Shown: positions 44,190-54,288 of the stretch, in pieces
Numbering within the stretch: position 1 is the stretch's first letter
Layout of the letters: the number at the start of each line of letters is the position of its first letter
DNA from: Acanthosepion esculentum
Lineage: Eukaryota > Mollusca > Cephalopoda > Sepiida > Sepiidae
Direction of reading: 5' to 3'
NCBI GenBank assembly: GCA_964036315.1
Contig: OZ038487.1
Span: 49,578,659-49,642,658, forward strand
DNA length: 64,000 nucleotides
The notes under the pieces: model-generated
The model's database searches: none
What the model saw: the letters and a program-made list of their open reading frames with translations, nothing else
Told to the model about the DNA's origin: nothing
Translations under genes and position numbers: made by a program

Positions 44190-44670
44190 CTGAAGTAGAC
44201 TTTAGAAGGAACTGGAAACCCAATCCTAAACAGGAAATAAACCTTTACTCAAAAGGCTGAGGAGGTGTGTGAACCAGACAATATGCAAACTCCTAAAGAG
44301 GAAAAACGTATAGTAAAATTTCAGGACTTAGGCTGTTGTGGCATGGTGCAGAGTCCTGTTGCCAGACATAGGGTCTTCCAACAGCCACCCTTTTAATCTT
44401 TTTGAGAAGTGTAGTACCACCTCTTAATTGCACTAGTTCCCAGGTCCACCCTGAACTGGGGTCAGAGCTTGACAATGGCCAAGTTTTCACCCCTTTTACC
44501 TTACTTCACCCCTGCTCGCGCATTCCATTCTCGAAATGTTTGAGATACAGAGTTGAAGTAGACTTTTGAAGGAACTAAAAACCCAATCCTAAACAGGAAA
44601 CAAGGGATAAACCTCTACTCTTGCTCAAAAAACTGGGGAGGAGTATGAACTGGATGGTAGGTGAACCTAC
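44190..44670. repeat. ~110-bp direct repeats bracketing chimera 2
   Basis: 44190-44290 and 44545-44670 share 'aagtagacttt', 'ggaactggaaacccaatcct'/'ggaactaaaaacccaatcct', 'aaacaggaaa' and 'ggaggtgtgtgaacc'-like text. A third, shorter copy is at 50112-50170 next to a hairpin. The middle (44476-44535) shares 'caagttttcacccctttta' and 'ccttacttcacccc' with 47358-47395. Confidence 0.7.
44300..44475 (-). mobile_element. SINE-C/transposase chimera 2
   Basis: Read on the minus strand: 'cagttcagggtggacctggg', 'aattaagaggtggtac', 'cttctcaaaaagattaaaag', then 'RVAVGRPYVWQQDSAPCH' of the transposase. The order and switch point are the same as in 42895-43005. The transposase part stops after 'CH', unlike chimera 1. 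Confidence 0.75.
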
Positions 44671-44924
44671 CTACTCCAATAAATTAAGATTTGGTAAAAC
44701 AAACAAATGAAACAGATTCAAATTATTAATGAATCAGTTTCAGGCAAAATAAACTCTTTTAATTGAAAATGATTAATAAGATACAATATTCCTACTGACT
44801 GTATATAAGGTTAGAATAAAATTTAACAAACATATAATTCATGGAGAAAGATAAAAATGCACATCATGTAAAATATATATCAAATTATTAATCTGCAAAT
44901 TTCAGATTTTAAGCATGTAGAGTT

Positions 44925-46074
44925 CTTTGTTTGTTTAGCAGCATGTCAACTCCTTAAGGATCATTTAATGCCAAATTTTAATTTTCTTGGGAGCATTGGT
45001 AATTTTGTTTACAAAAATGTATTGCTGGTAATTTTGTTTTAATATCAAAATGTATTGCTGGTATTTTTATACTTTTGTTGGGGATTAGTGAATATGTATG
45101 TTAAAAATCAGAAGGAAAATTATTTGTGAAGGCATGTTCAATAAAATTCAATCCTCAACAATATTCATTAATTTTTTAACAGTTTATATAAAAACAAAGT
45201 TTAAGAAAACCAAGGCAAATTGAATGCAAAAACAATAATGGTTTAGATACAATTAGAATATATACAAATGAGTTAAAAACTGTTAAATGTTTTGTGCTGA
45301 TGTATTGTATCTGGTGTGTTGATTTTTAGCACATTAGAAACTTTTTGAATGTGTCAATAAGATTTTGTTCGAAAAATAAACAGTTGTTGTTTTGTGCAAA
45401 TATTTATGTACAATTGATTTTTAGTCAACCGAAGTTGCGTACTCTTAGTTGTGTTTGTATGAAATGTTTTGAGTTATTAATACTTGTTTGATAGTAACGG
45501 AAAATGTCACTTTTGAAGTATAATAACTGAAGTTTGTAAAGGTTTTTTTGTTTGACAGAGAAAGATTATGCCAAATAGTCAGAGTTTGATTTGCGCAGGA
45601 AGATCAAGGTTTTGAATTGCGTGAATTTGTTTTGGCATCTCTCTGAATGCTGGAATCTGACTAATTAAGCAGGTTGAGTTTTTTCTTTTTATATGTTTTT
45701 AGCTAGAAAAATAGGCTCAAGAAATTTGAGTGCCAAAGAGATTTTTCACATGCATTCTAGGCTGTTAACCAATGAGAAACTGAGTTGTTGAAATTAGTGT
45801 TCTGATTGGATAACAGGTGTGTGTGGGTGTAAAAATGGATTGTTCTGCTAGTAGGGGTGAAGGATAACGTGGATGATTCCACACTTTCATAGTGTTTTGA
45901 CCCCAGTTTGTGAGGTTAACTATTTGCTTATAGATGGGACCCTAACAAGTCTCAACACTCCAGGCTAGGCTGGACATGGAAACAACAGCAATTTAGAGGT
46001 GGTTCCATGCTTCTCAAAACCTTCTGACTGAAGGCCTTGCTGCTGGGTATCGTTTATTGTCACATTCAGGATGG
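44925..46074 (-). mobile_element. SINE-C with 9-bp target duplication, itself split by an LTR
   Basis: The flanks 44916-44924 and 46075-46083 are both 'tgtagagtt'. The tail is at the left ('ctttgtttgtttagcagcat'), the head at the right (...'cacattcagg'). Removing the inner 812-bp insertion leaves a 338-bp SINE-C of normal length. Confidence 0.9.
45076..45883 (+). mobile_element. Solo-LTR candidate (808 bp) inside SINE-C
   Basis: Starts TGTTGGGGATTA and ends GATTCCACA (TGT...ACA), flanked by 'cttt' on both sides (45072-45075, 45884-45887). The SINE-C text around it ('tttttata' | 'cttt' | 'catagtgttttgac') rejoins exactly as in the uninterrupted copy at 4640-4665. A CCAAT box (45769-45773) and an inverted one (45805-45809) near the right end fit an LTR promoter. 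No terminal inverted repeat beyond TG/CA was seen. Confidence 0.68.
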
Positions 46075-46919
46075 TGTAGAGTTATTAAGTTATTAGAAAT
46101 TATATATTCTTCAAGTAACACACTTTAAAATTGAACCTAAACATTTTTCTGTTAAATATTTGCGTGTTTGTCTCTATTATTTCATTCGCACTTGAGGTAC
46201 AAATAAAATAACAATGTAGTCAGAGTCCAAGTGGTTTTAATGATAATAAGAGTAACAGCTGGAGGCAACAGTGTAAGATGAAGTCATTAAGAAATCTTCC
46301 TGTGTTTAGTCTATTTCCTGTCATATAGAAAACTGTCTTCAGAAGAAACTTAAGAATGATTTTTGTAAATCCATACAACATGGACACATTATGAAAACAT
46401 ATTCTATTAACTTATCAGTTTCAGACAAAATGCAATCGTTTTTTAATTAAAATTATTAATAAGACACAATATCCATGCTAAGCAACTTAAAGTAAAATTT
46501 AATTTACTTATACCATATAAAGAAGGAAGATAAAATTTTAGCATTTAAAATATATCCAATTATTAATCAGCAAAGTTTCAGCTTTTAGGCATATATTGTT
46601 ATTAAGTTATTAGAAAATATACTCTTCATTTAACAGACTTTAGAATTGAGACAAGCATCGTTTTTTGTTAAATATTTGTGTGTGTTTTGTGCCAACTATT
46701 ACGTTTGTGCAGGAAGTATAAATAAAAGGACAATATATCAAGTAAACAGTTAGCATCCAAGCAGTCTGCATGATAATAATACAAGTAGCAGCTGGATGTA
46801 ACAGTCCAAGACAAAATCACTAATTAGTGTTCCTGTGTCTATTTTCTGTAGTACAAAAACTCTTTTTATAAGAAACTGGACTAAATAATTTGTGAAAATA
46901 ACCTCATTACCTGAATAAT

Positions 46920-47440
46920 TTCTGGATTATGAAAATTTTGGATTTACACTTAATCTATTTTCTTCTTTTCTCTTCCTTTTTCATTGTGGATGAGTTGAAT
47001 ATTTTTACAAGATGTGGAGAAATTGACTGTTGGTCAGGCAGGAAAGGAGCAGTGTATTTACCTTATGTTATTGAAATACTTATTAAACAAAAGCTTGTTA
47101 TTTTCTGTACTAACCCTTTATAGTTACAGTTGTCATGAGACAGGGTTACCATGTGATTCCTGAAATTGCATAAAAGGGGAGGAAATTTTTTATTTTTTTT
47201 ATTACTAAATTTACCTTCCATGTTATCAGAATATACATTGTCAAAAAGTGACAATATATTTCGCAACTCAAGATAAGTGCTATTGCATTTTTTTTTCTTC
47301 CTCAAACTGACCAGTCTCTGTTCGTCTGGGGTATTGGGAGCATTTTCTCGACAAACGCCAAGTTTTCACCCCTTTTACCTTACTTCACCCCCTGCTTTCA
47401 TTTTCCGTTCTCTAAATGTTCAACTCATGTCTTTCTATCT
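46920..47440. other. No gene seen
   Basis: AT-rich except for the ~60-bp repeat at 47358-47420 shared with 44480-44530. Confidence 0.4.
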
Positions 47441-47444
47441 ACTA

Positions 47445-47805
47445 GAAAATAGTCCAATGGATTAAAGCCTTGGTTTGCGAATTTGGTGACAGTAATTGTG
47501 AGTTCAAACCCTGGACCAGGCATACTTGGATTTAGTGGAAACAGGATAATCAGTAACTAAGCAGTACTATTTAAAAAAAAAAAAAAAGAAACTAGACATG
47601 GGTTGAGGAACAAAAACAGTCTACCCCATAGATTAGATAAAGGGTGCAGTTTGGAATTCTCTGTAGGTCACTCAGGTGGATATACCTCTAGTGAAGCCCA
47701 GAGGGCACAATGGCCAAAACACTGTGGTAGTAACAACGAAGATGAGGACAATGGCCTGCATGTTAATATTGATAACTTCTCATGCCAGAAATTCAGAGAC
47801 TGATA
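47445..47805 (+). repeat. tRNA-like headed repeat with dispersed unit
   Basis: 'ccaatggattaaagcc' and 'gtgagttcaaaccctgg' look like A and B boxes of a tRNA with a long variable arm (47452-47517). Downstream 47700-47805 is one copy of the 120-130-bp unit that is tandem at 16835-17225. Confidence 0.55.
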
Positions 47806-48049
47806 TACACTCTATGACAATATAATAATAATGAAACCAATGTATTATCAAAAAGTTTGATTTACACATTTTCATTCGTTTGCCATAAATTTTCTTTAGC
47901 ATTTGTATTTAAACTTGATAGCATCACCAGTCTGGTGAAGAACCAAGTTTATCATGTGACCAAAATCTAGTTGGTTGTTGAGTTTAATTTAAATTTGGTT
48001 CTATTACACAGGGATATTTCATAAAGTACAACCCAAAGATCTGTTGGAA

Positions 48050-49030
48050 CTGCTCAGCAATCTTGACAAATTTAGGAAGGATATTAGAATAATCAAGAGC
48101 CGAAACTGGCAGCAAACTGTCTGCATATGAATAGAAAATGAGCTCAGCAGCTATGCATAAATAGAAACGATGTGAAAGACAAGGATGTGCCTTCTCACCA
48201 GATTTATTCAACCTATAAAGTAAGGGAATTCAGAGAGAACTAGAAGTCCAACCAGGATTCATTATTGGTAATCTTAACAATATAAGTTAAGCAGTTGACA
48301 GAGAAATAAATCATACAAAAGGTAACAAAGGAATGCAAGAAGAAAGGATTAAACATCAACTGCATGAAGACAGAATGCATGGTTGTTAGCAAAAGGATGA
48401 CCCCTCCCAAAGTGCAAATTGCACATCAGAGATATCAAAATCAAACAAGTGTGGAAATTTAAATATCTGGAAAGTGTTTTAACAAGTGGGGACAAAGTGT
48501 GACACTGAAAGCCGAAGGCATATTGAGATAACCAAGGAAGCATTCCAAAAGCTAAGCAGAGTATTAAGAAACAGAAAAATTTCACTAGAAACAAAGAAAA
48601 GAGTGCTGAACTGCTATATGATATCTGTCCTCCTGTATGGTAGTGAGTGGTGGAAGATATTCTCAAAGATGAAGATACTGGAAGCAAGAGAAATGTGGTT
48701 CTGCAGAAGGATACTGAGGATACAATGAACCAAACATGTGAGTAACGACAAAGTTTTAGAGAAAATAGAAACAAAAAGGACACTAATACTTATCATCAAG
48801 AAGAGACAGTTGAGGTTTTTGGAACAAATAATGAGGAAAGAGGGACTGCAAAATATGATACTCACAGGACAGATGAAGGGCAATGTATAACATGCTTGGT
48901 GAGCTTGAGTAAAGGGATGGTGGAACAGGGCTCTGGTGAAATAACAGAACGTTTATTAAGAGCTACAAAGAGATAGGGAGTTGTGGAGAGTTATGATTGA
49001 TTATGTCCGGAGGTGACACAGTACATAAAG
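48050..49030 (+). pseudogene. RTE-type LINE, longest copy (RT end to 3' end)
   Basis: The left end includes 'CERQGCAFSPDLFNL' (about 48168-48215), the RT motif usually written RQGC-x-LSP-x-LFN. Then 'GFIIGNLNN', 'SRRHIEITKEAFQKLSRVLR', 'KKRVLNCYMISVLLYGSEWW' and 'EMWFCRRILRIQ', then 'ETKRTLILIIKKRQLRFL' and 'LQNMILTGQMKG'. This order identifies the family used for the other RTE calls. The longest open stretch is 48486-48728. 5'-truncated before the endonuclease and most of the RT. Confidence 0.82.
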
Positions 49031-49299
49031 AAGAGAAGAGGTACTGTTTAGTATTATCGATTTCTGGCATCCGTAGAACAAAATTTCTGTACCAAAGGAT
49101 CAATTTATATCATCTCTTTCATCTCATACAGTACCAAAGCTAGCATTTATTTAACTATTCTCTTTATATTTAAGGAGCTGCCTCAAAGCACATTTCCATT
49201 CTATTGGAATGAACAACGAACATATTTTTTCAAAAAATATTAGAGGTGGCCAAAAAGTTTTCAGTTTTTGAAAACTGGAGACTGAATACACACAACTGT

Positions 49300-49810
49300 T
49301 CTTTTATATGTTGTGTCAATTAAGGATATCATTGTAGCTCATAGCAAAGTTCTCTTACTATCCCTTCCACTTCCAGTTCTACCATTTATTTACACAAGCT
49401 TGTTAGGTAGGTTACATATTGCTCCCCTCTGACCCTTTTGTATTTAATATGTCCTGTGAGTTTTAAATTCTCCAAACTCTCTTTCCTCATTATGTGCCCA
49501 TGAAATTTCAACTCTTTCTGATAATGTATCTTTCCATTTCTAGTTTCCTTAAACTTCCTCATTGCTCACATAGTTCATCCATGTTATTCTCAGGATTCTT
49601 CTGTAGAAGCAAATATTTGTTGCCTCAAATCCCTTCATTCATGAGGAAATTATCAAGCATTCACTGCTACAGAGTTAGATATGGCATAGAAGTTCAGCAC
49701 TTTTTTCCCTTGCTTCTTATTAATTATTCTGTTTCTTAATAATGTGTTTAGCTTTTGGATTTCTGTGTTATATTTCCCATCATCTGTTAAAACACTTCCC
49801 AGATATAAAA
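49300..49810 (-). pseudogene. RTE-type LINE, 3' ORF region
   Basis: Minus strand, collinear with 7710-8405, including 'ggatttctgtgttatatttc' near 49757 (the 'YNTEIQ' region) and a C-terminal stretch near 49330-49450. Heavily mutated. Confidence 0.6.
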
Positions 49811-49998
49811 ATCAAGCATGTACACCAATTTAAACATTTCCCCCCCCCCAAAAAAAAGAACAAATACTGGAAATGATTGTACACTTTTAAAACATCATTA
49901 GCTATAGGGAATTCCTGAACAGTTTAAAAAGTCAATGATTTCTTCCCTTTGATTTCTATAAAGTATTTTTTTTAATCACTTCACCCCCCAAGGAAAGT

Positions 49999-50094
49999 AA
50001 TAATGCTACTAAGGCTTATGCTGTAGTAGCATTATTCCAGAAGCCTAATAATGCTACTAAGGTTTATGCCTTAGTAGCATTATTAGGCTTCTGG
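49999..50094. repeat. Two consecutive related hairpins
   Basis: Hairpin 1 has 13-bp arms 'aataatgctacta'/'tagtagcattatt' (49999-50011, 50024-50036). Hairpin 2 has perfect 26-bp arms (50037-50062, 50069-50094) with a 6-base loop and contains the same 'aatgctactaagg' core. The second looks like an extended copy of the first. Confidence 0.95.
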
Positions 50095-50111
50095 AAGTGA
50101 AAGAGAAATGA

Positions 50112-50175
50112 AAGATCTTACAAGGAACTGGAAACCCAAACCTAAACAGGAAACAGGGATGGACAGACCTGTCAA
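50112..50175. repeat. Third copy of the 44190/44545 repeat
   Basis: 'caaggaactggaaacccaaa' and 'cctaaacaggaaacagggat' match those copies. Confidence 0.7.
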
Positions 50176-50405
50176 ATCCTGTTTGCACTTCCACATTTTT
50201 AAAACAACCAAAAAAAAAACTTCACTTTCCAAGATGAGTGACTGTTGTAAAACTGATTCAGTATATTAAAAAGGCCTAAAAAATTGACAAAAGCAACAAC
50301 CTGTGGTCAAGATTACTAGGATCAAAGTGTAGTATCTCTTGCAGAAGCAGCCAGCCAGCCCACAGCTCCAGCCATCATCACTAAGAGCAACGATAGGCAA
50401 TAAGC

Positions 50406-50460
50406 TGTCCTTTTCAGGACAACAATTCTCAAAGGCTACAAAATTGTCCTTCTTAGGACA
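50406..50460 (+). promoter_or_regulatory. Two histone-type 3' stem-loops in tandem
   Basis: TGTCCT-TTTC-AGGACA (50406-50421) and TGTCCT-TCTT-AGGACA (50445-50460): 6-bp stems with 4-base loops. The first loop (UUUC) and the base after it (A) have the layout of the replication-dependent histone mRNA 3' stem-loop; 'caa' precedes the 'taagc' upstream and 'acaa' follows. No histone ORF is recognisable in the mixed-composition sequence upstream (50330-50405). It may be a histone 3' UTR relic or coincidence. Confidence 0.4.
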
Positions 50461-50469
50461 TTACTCTTC

Positions 50470-51424
50470 AATTCTCTTGTCACCCTTTAAATGAACAGGC
50501 AGAGATATTTTTTGTCAATGTATTTTCTTTAATGAAAATAAACTTGGCAATATATTTTTTCAAGTCATTGTTTTGTTTGTTGTCTTCCATTATTCAATAT
50601 CTGTTTGTGGGCCAATATCCACCCGCAACAGAATAGTATTCATAAATCAGATAAAGCAATCACCAATGTAGGCAATATTTGAAGTAAATTTTGAATTTAA
50701 AAAGCTTCAGATTGGCTTAAAAATCACACTAGAAAAGAAAAACTCAACTGAAAAATTACTTCTAAATTTTTGTTCAATCATGAAATTCAACTGTCCAAAG
50801 AGGAATAAATGCTTTATTTTATAAATCTCTTGAATCAGAAGATTAAATTGAATGAATAGTTGTTAAACAAATTTTGTCTTGCTCACTGCATTTCTAAATG
50901 ATATTCATTGATAGAAAAAAAATCTACTGAAAAAAGCTGTAGGAGTTGATTTCATCCTGTAACTAGATATTATTTTTTGGCTGTCATTATTTTTTTTTAT
51001 ACTCCACAGCCATTCCAATATGAACTGACCAAAAAGAGTACAAATGCCTTTTTATTGGAGAGATACATTTTGGATTGCCAATTATTTCAAATGAAGGAAA
51101 GAAATATTTGGAAGGTAATTGAGCATATATGATCAGCAGAGCTTGTGAATAGCCACCATTAACAATGATGTAGAAACAGCAAAAAGGAAAGATAGTGAAG
51201 GGAGATAATTCAAAACAAATTTGAATTGTATATCATTTTGTGCTCTTTTTTTTAATGTTTATTTTAAACAAACATTTGAAAGGATTTCTTTAAATTGTTG
51301 TTTAATTATATTGGAAAATGTTAATGAATAAATTAGCTAAGTGCTGTTAAAGCCAATGAAGCTTAAAAAGTAATGAAAAATGGTGTATTTTTGTTTATGT
51401 GAGACGTTACATTTTTCTGGAAAA
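50470..51424. other. No gene seen
   Basis: AT-rich, unique-looking; nothing recognised. Confidence 0.4.
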
Positions 51425-51686
51425 TTTTAATTTAAAATTTCGGTATTTTTCTCTTTCTTTATTCTTGTTTTTTTTTTATTCTGCTTATTCTGCTATTCTC
51501 ATTCTTTCTGTTTTCTCACTTTTTTTCATTTTATTTCTTTTTTTTAACAATTTCCTTCATTATCTGTTTTTCTATCACTATCTCACTTGTCTTCTTTTTT
51601 TGCTTTTCCTTGTCCTTCCTTAACTCTTCTTTCTCTTTCCAGCTTCTTTCTTTTTATCCATGATTTTTTTACTCACTGGTTTTCAG
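51425..51686 (+). promoter_or_regulatory. Very long pyrimidine tract and 3' splice acceptor
   Basis: About 230 bases dominated by T and C run up to 'actcactggttttcag' at 51671-51686, an AG acceptor. The 74-codon Phe/Leu-rich frame inside is a translation of the tract. Confidence 0.6.
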
Positions 51687-51749
51687 AATCTGAACAAATG
51701 CAGACATTTATGAATCTGGCACAAGGCCAAGGAGAAGAGAATGGAGTAG
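51687..51749 (+). CDS. Candidate 63-bp internal exon, unknown protein
   Basis: Acceptor 'ttttcag' before 51687 and donor 'gtag|gtaag' after 51749, both consensus. Only one frame is open: two bases complete an upstream codon, then 'SEQMQTFMNLAQGQGEENGV', then one base of a split codon. Exon length is a multiple of three with the same phase at both ends, so including or skipping it keeps frame (cassette-type). Composition is clearly unlike the flanking tract. The protein family is not recognised; the peptide is hydrophilic with Gln/Glu/Gly-rich end. Confidence 0.55.
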
Positions 51750-51799
51750 GTAAGAATGTTGTGCTGTGCTGATCTTGCAAGGACAGAGGTTCAAATTTT

Positions 51800-52030
51800 T
51801 TTGAAAAATCATTTGTTCATTTGGTATTTAAGCCCAGTTAAAAAAAAAAACAAAAAAAAACAACACTACCATCAGAAGTAAATAGCTAACTACCTCATCG
51901 ATCATAGATTCATGCCTTTCACAAGGCAATTTATGTAAAAGTGAATGCAATCAACTTAATGAAAATTTACACTTTGCTTTCTGATACCACTTTCTGCACT
52001 GATAACTATTACACTAGCTGTGCACCAACA
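51800..52030 (-). repeat. Degenerate SINE-A/D body
   Basis: Minus strand: 'ggcttaaatacc' tail-like start, 'gtaaaagtgaatgcaatcaa' and 'tgataactattacactagc' at the head end (plus-strand text). Confidence 0.5.
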
Positions 52031-52119
52031 GATACAGCTCAAATAGATATATACACAATTAGAATCATAACATCTTTTTTTATATAATTTACATCATTTC
52101 TATAATCAGTTTCTCTAAC

Positions 52120-52290
52120 CTGTGGAACAGACTCTTTGGAGAATGATTCCTGAATCACTATGATCTTAACCTCTTCACATCAAGTTTCAATCATTATCTA
52201 TCCTACATATCCTAATAATTTGCACTTATTTCATCCTCTTATATTCATACAATAACCTCATTCAGTAAGCCTCTACTTCTGGATGGTTGA
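52120..52290 (+). pseudogene. LINE family 2, 3' end
   Basis: 'ctgtggaacagactctttgg' (family 'LWNRL') and 'atgatcttaacctcttcaca' (family 'LNLFKS') on the plus strand; frameshifted. Confidence 0.55.
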
Positions 52291-53385
52291 CCTGTTCATA
52301 GTACAACATGCCAAAAAAATGTAAACATGTTCTCAAGCTCCCACGTGATCAAGAAAACTCATAAATATGAAACTTTGACATGACTTAGTGAGTCAGTCCT
52401 TAAAATAATCAACTTGTCACATGAATTCATGAAACCCAACTTCCTTGCTAAAAGTTGATTTTTATTAACATCAACCCAGCTTGCGGAATTCAATTTCTTT
52501 TCAACATCAACTCATCTAGTGATGAATTCAACCAAGACGAGATTCATAAACCATCTCACTCAATACCTTAACATAAAGGAAATCATAACTACATCAGTCA
52601 AAGCATGACAACTCTACAGTAAGTCAAGTAATTTATTTCATTCAATTTCACCATCTACATAAATTGTTTAATTTCTTACCAGATCTATAGCATAACATAA
52701 CTTTTATATTACCCTTGATCACACAACCAAGAAATCTCAAGTGTTTTAAACAACTTTATTATATTGTGTGTACTTGTTGTTATATAAAAATATTTTCTGT
52801 TAAAACAAATATCTGCCAATTTGATTATTTCTCTTTTTGTTGTCTTTGTTGTATTTGATTTAGTAAAAAAATAATAGAGAGTCAGTTTAATTTGTATTTG
52901 TCACCGATACAGATTGGCTAACCCACTACAAACTACTAGTAAACACTAGCCTGACTCTAGTAAAATTTGAAACATATACACAGAGCATTTTCTGAAATTG
53001 CAGAAAATTTTCATATCAGCTAACTTTTATGCTCAGGTTTTGGTACAATGTATTCCCAGCGTCTTCTCTCATAGAACCTGAAAATGATAATTTATGGCAA
53101 CATGCTAATATCAATTTTTTGCAAAGATTTTCTATTTTTTTTTCTGCTTTTCTTAAACATTGAGTTTGGGATGAAAAAAATACTGCTTTATTAGTACAGG
53201 CTTCCTATTTTAGAAACTTATTTGTTAGTATGCAGACGATCAAGATGTCATAAACTTCATTGTACGATTATTTTGAAAAGATTACTTAGTTCAGTGAAGG
53301 ATTTGGTGATGAGGCTCCACAGTGAGTGGAGGAGCTGAGTTAATCAGCTTAGTGTTAGTTCTGACTTGGTCTCAGAAATAGAAGT
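52291..53385. other. No gene seen
   Basis: AT-rich DNA with no recognised feature. Confidence 0.4.
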
Positions 53386-53388
53386 GTT

Positions 53389-53389
<1 letters not shown>

Positions 53390-53423
<34 letters not shown>

Positions 53424-53488
53424 GTGTGTGTGTGAGTGTGCACACACACACACATATATATATATATATGTGTGTGTTTGTGTGTGTG

Positions 53489-53519
<31 letters not shown>

Positions 53520-53520
53520 G
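53390..53520. repeat. Compound (TA)/(TG)/(CA) microsatellite
   Basis: Alternating TA and TG/CA blocks that are themselves palindromic. A matching compound array (53803-53889) lies on the other side of the hairpin. Confidence 0.97.
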
Positions 53521-53777
53521 TATTTAAAGACATTTATATTATGTTTAACGTTCTTTTTATAGATACAAGTATTTAAGCAAATGCTCTGTTTTATAATAAA
53601 CAGTATTAAATAACATTTACCGGCCTGAATGTCCGAGAAATTTTCATAGAAAAAAACAGGCCGGTAAATGTTATTTAATACTGTTTATTTAATACTGTTT
53701 ATTATAAAACAGAGCATTTGCTTAAATACTTGTATCTATAAAAAGAACGTTAAACATAATATAAATGTCTTTAAATA
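53521..53777. repeat. 257-bp hairpin with >100-bp arms
   Basis: Left arm 53521-53627 (107 bp), right arm 53657-53777 (121 bp), 29-base loop. The arms appear identical except that the right arm has a 14-bp tandem duplication ('tttaatactgttta' twice, near 53675-53702), which accounts exactly for the length difference. The arm tips at the loop are 'ccggcct'/'aggccgg'. Confidence 0.95.
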
Positions 53778-53802
53778 AATTGTCGGACAATGTCCAATTC
53801 TA

Positions 53803-53842
53803 AAATATATATATATGTATATATATATATATATGTGTGTGT

Positions 53843-53889
<47 letters not shown>
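53803..53889. repeat. Compound (TA)/(TG)/(CA) microsatellite
   Basis: Mirror partner of 53390-53520. The 53-aa Tyr/Ile frame across it is an artefact. About 53890-54240 has nothing recognised. Confidence 0.97.
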
Positions 53890-53892
<3 letters not shown>

Positions 53893-54288
53893 TTAAATAA
53901 AATGGATGTGGAAGATTTGTTGAGCATTTTGGTGAGTTTCTTCTGACATCAATTAAGTGAATAAATATTGATGTCAGATGGAAAACCCAGCATATGAACC
54001 AATGTTCTTTTTAAAACCCCTGGACCATTAACAGCATAAACAAGCTGCAGGCTAACTCTCAACTTTTTCTTTCTTTTATTGAAAAAAAACAACCATGGTC
54101 AAAAGTACTGGAATATTACTTACAATTTCGGCAATTTCCTTTACAAGTTTCCAGAGAAAATGTCTCATACAACACTGAAAACCATATCAAAATGACATAA
54201 GAGACATTCATTGTCCATTCTATCTAATGAAACATATTTAAACAAAAGGATTGCTGCCTATATATATATATATATACTCACACACACA

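Larger units (their letters stand above)
44690..46915. repeat. ~520-bp tandem duplication, first unit interrupted
   Basis: Unit 1 is 44690-44915 plus 46084-46385; unit 2 is 46395-46915. Shared text: 'ttcaggcaaaataaactc'/'ttcagacaaaatgcaatc', 'attattaatctgcaaa'/'attattaatcagcaaa', 'gttattaagttattagaaa', and 'agtaacagctggaggcaaca'/'agtagcagctggatgtaaca'. Unit 1 is split by SINE-C (44925-46074). Confidence 0.85.
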
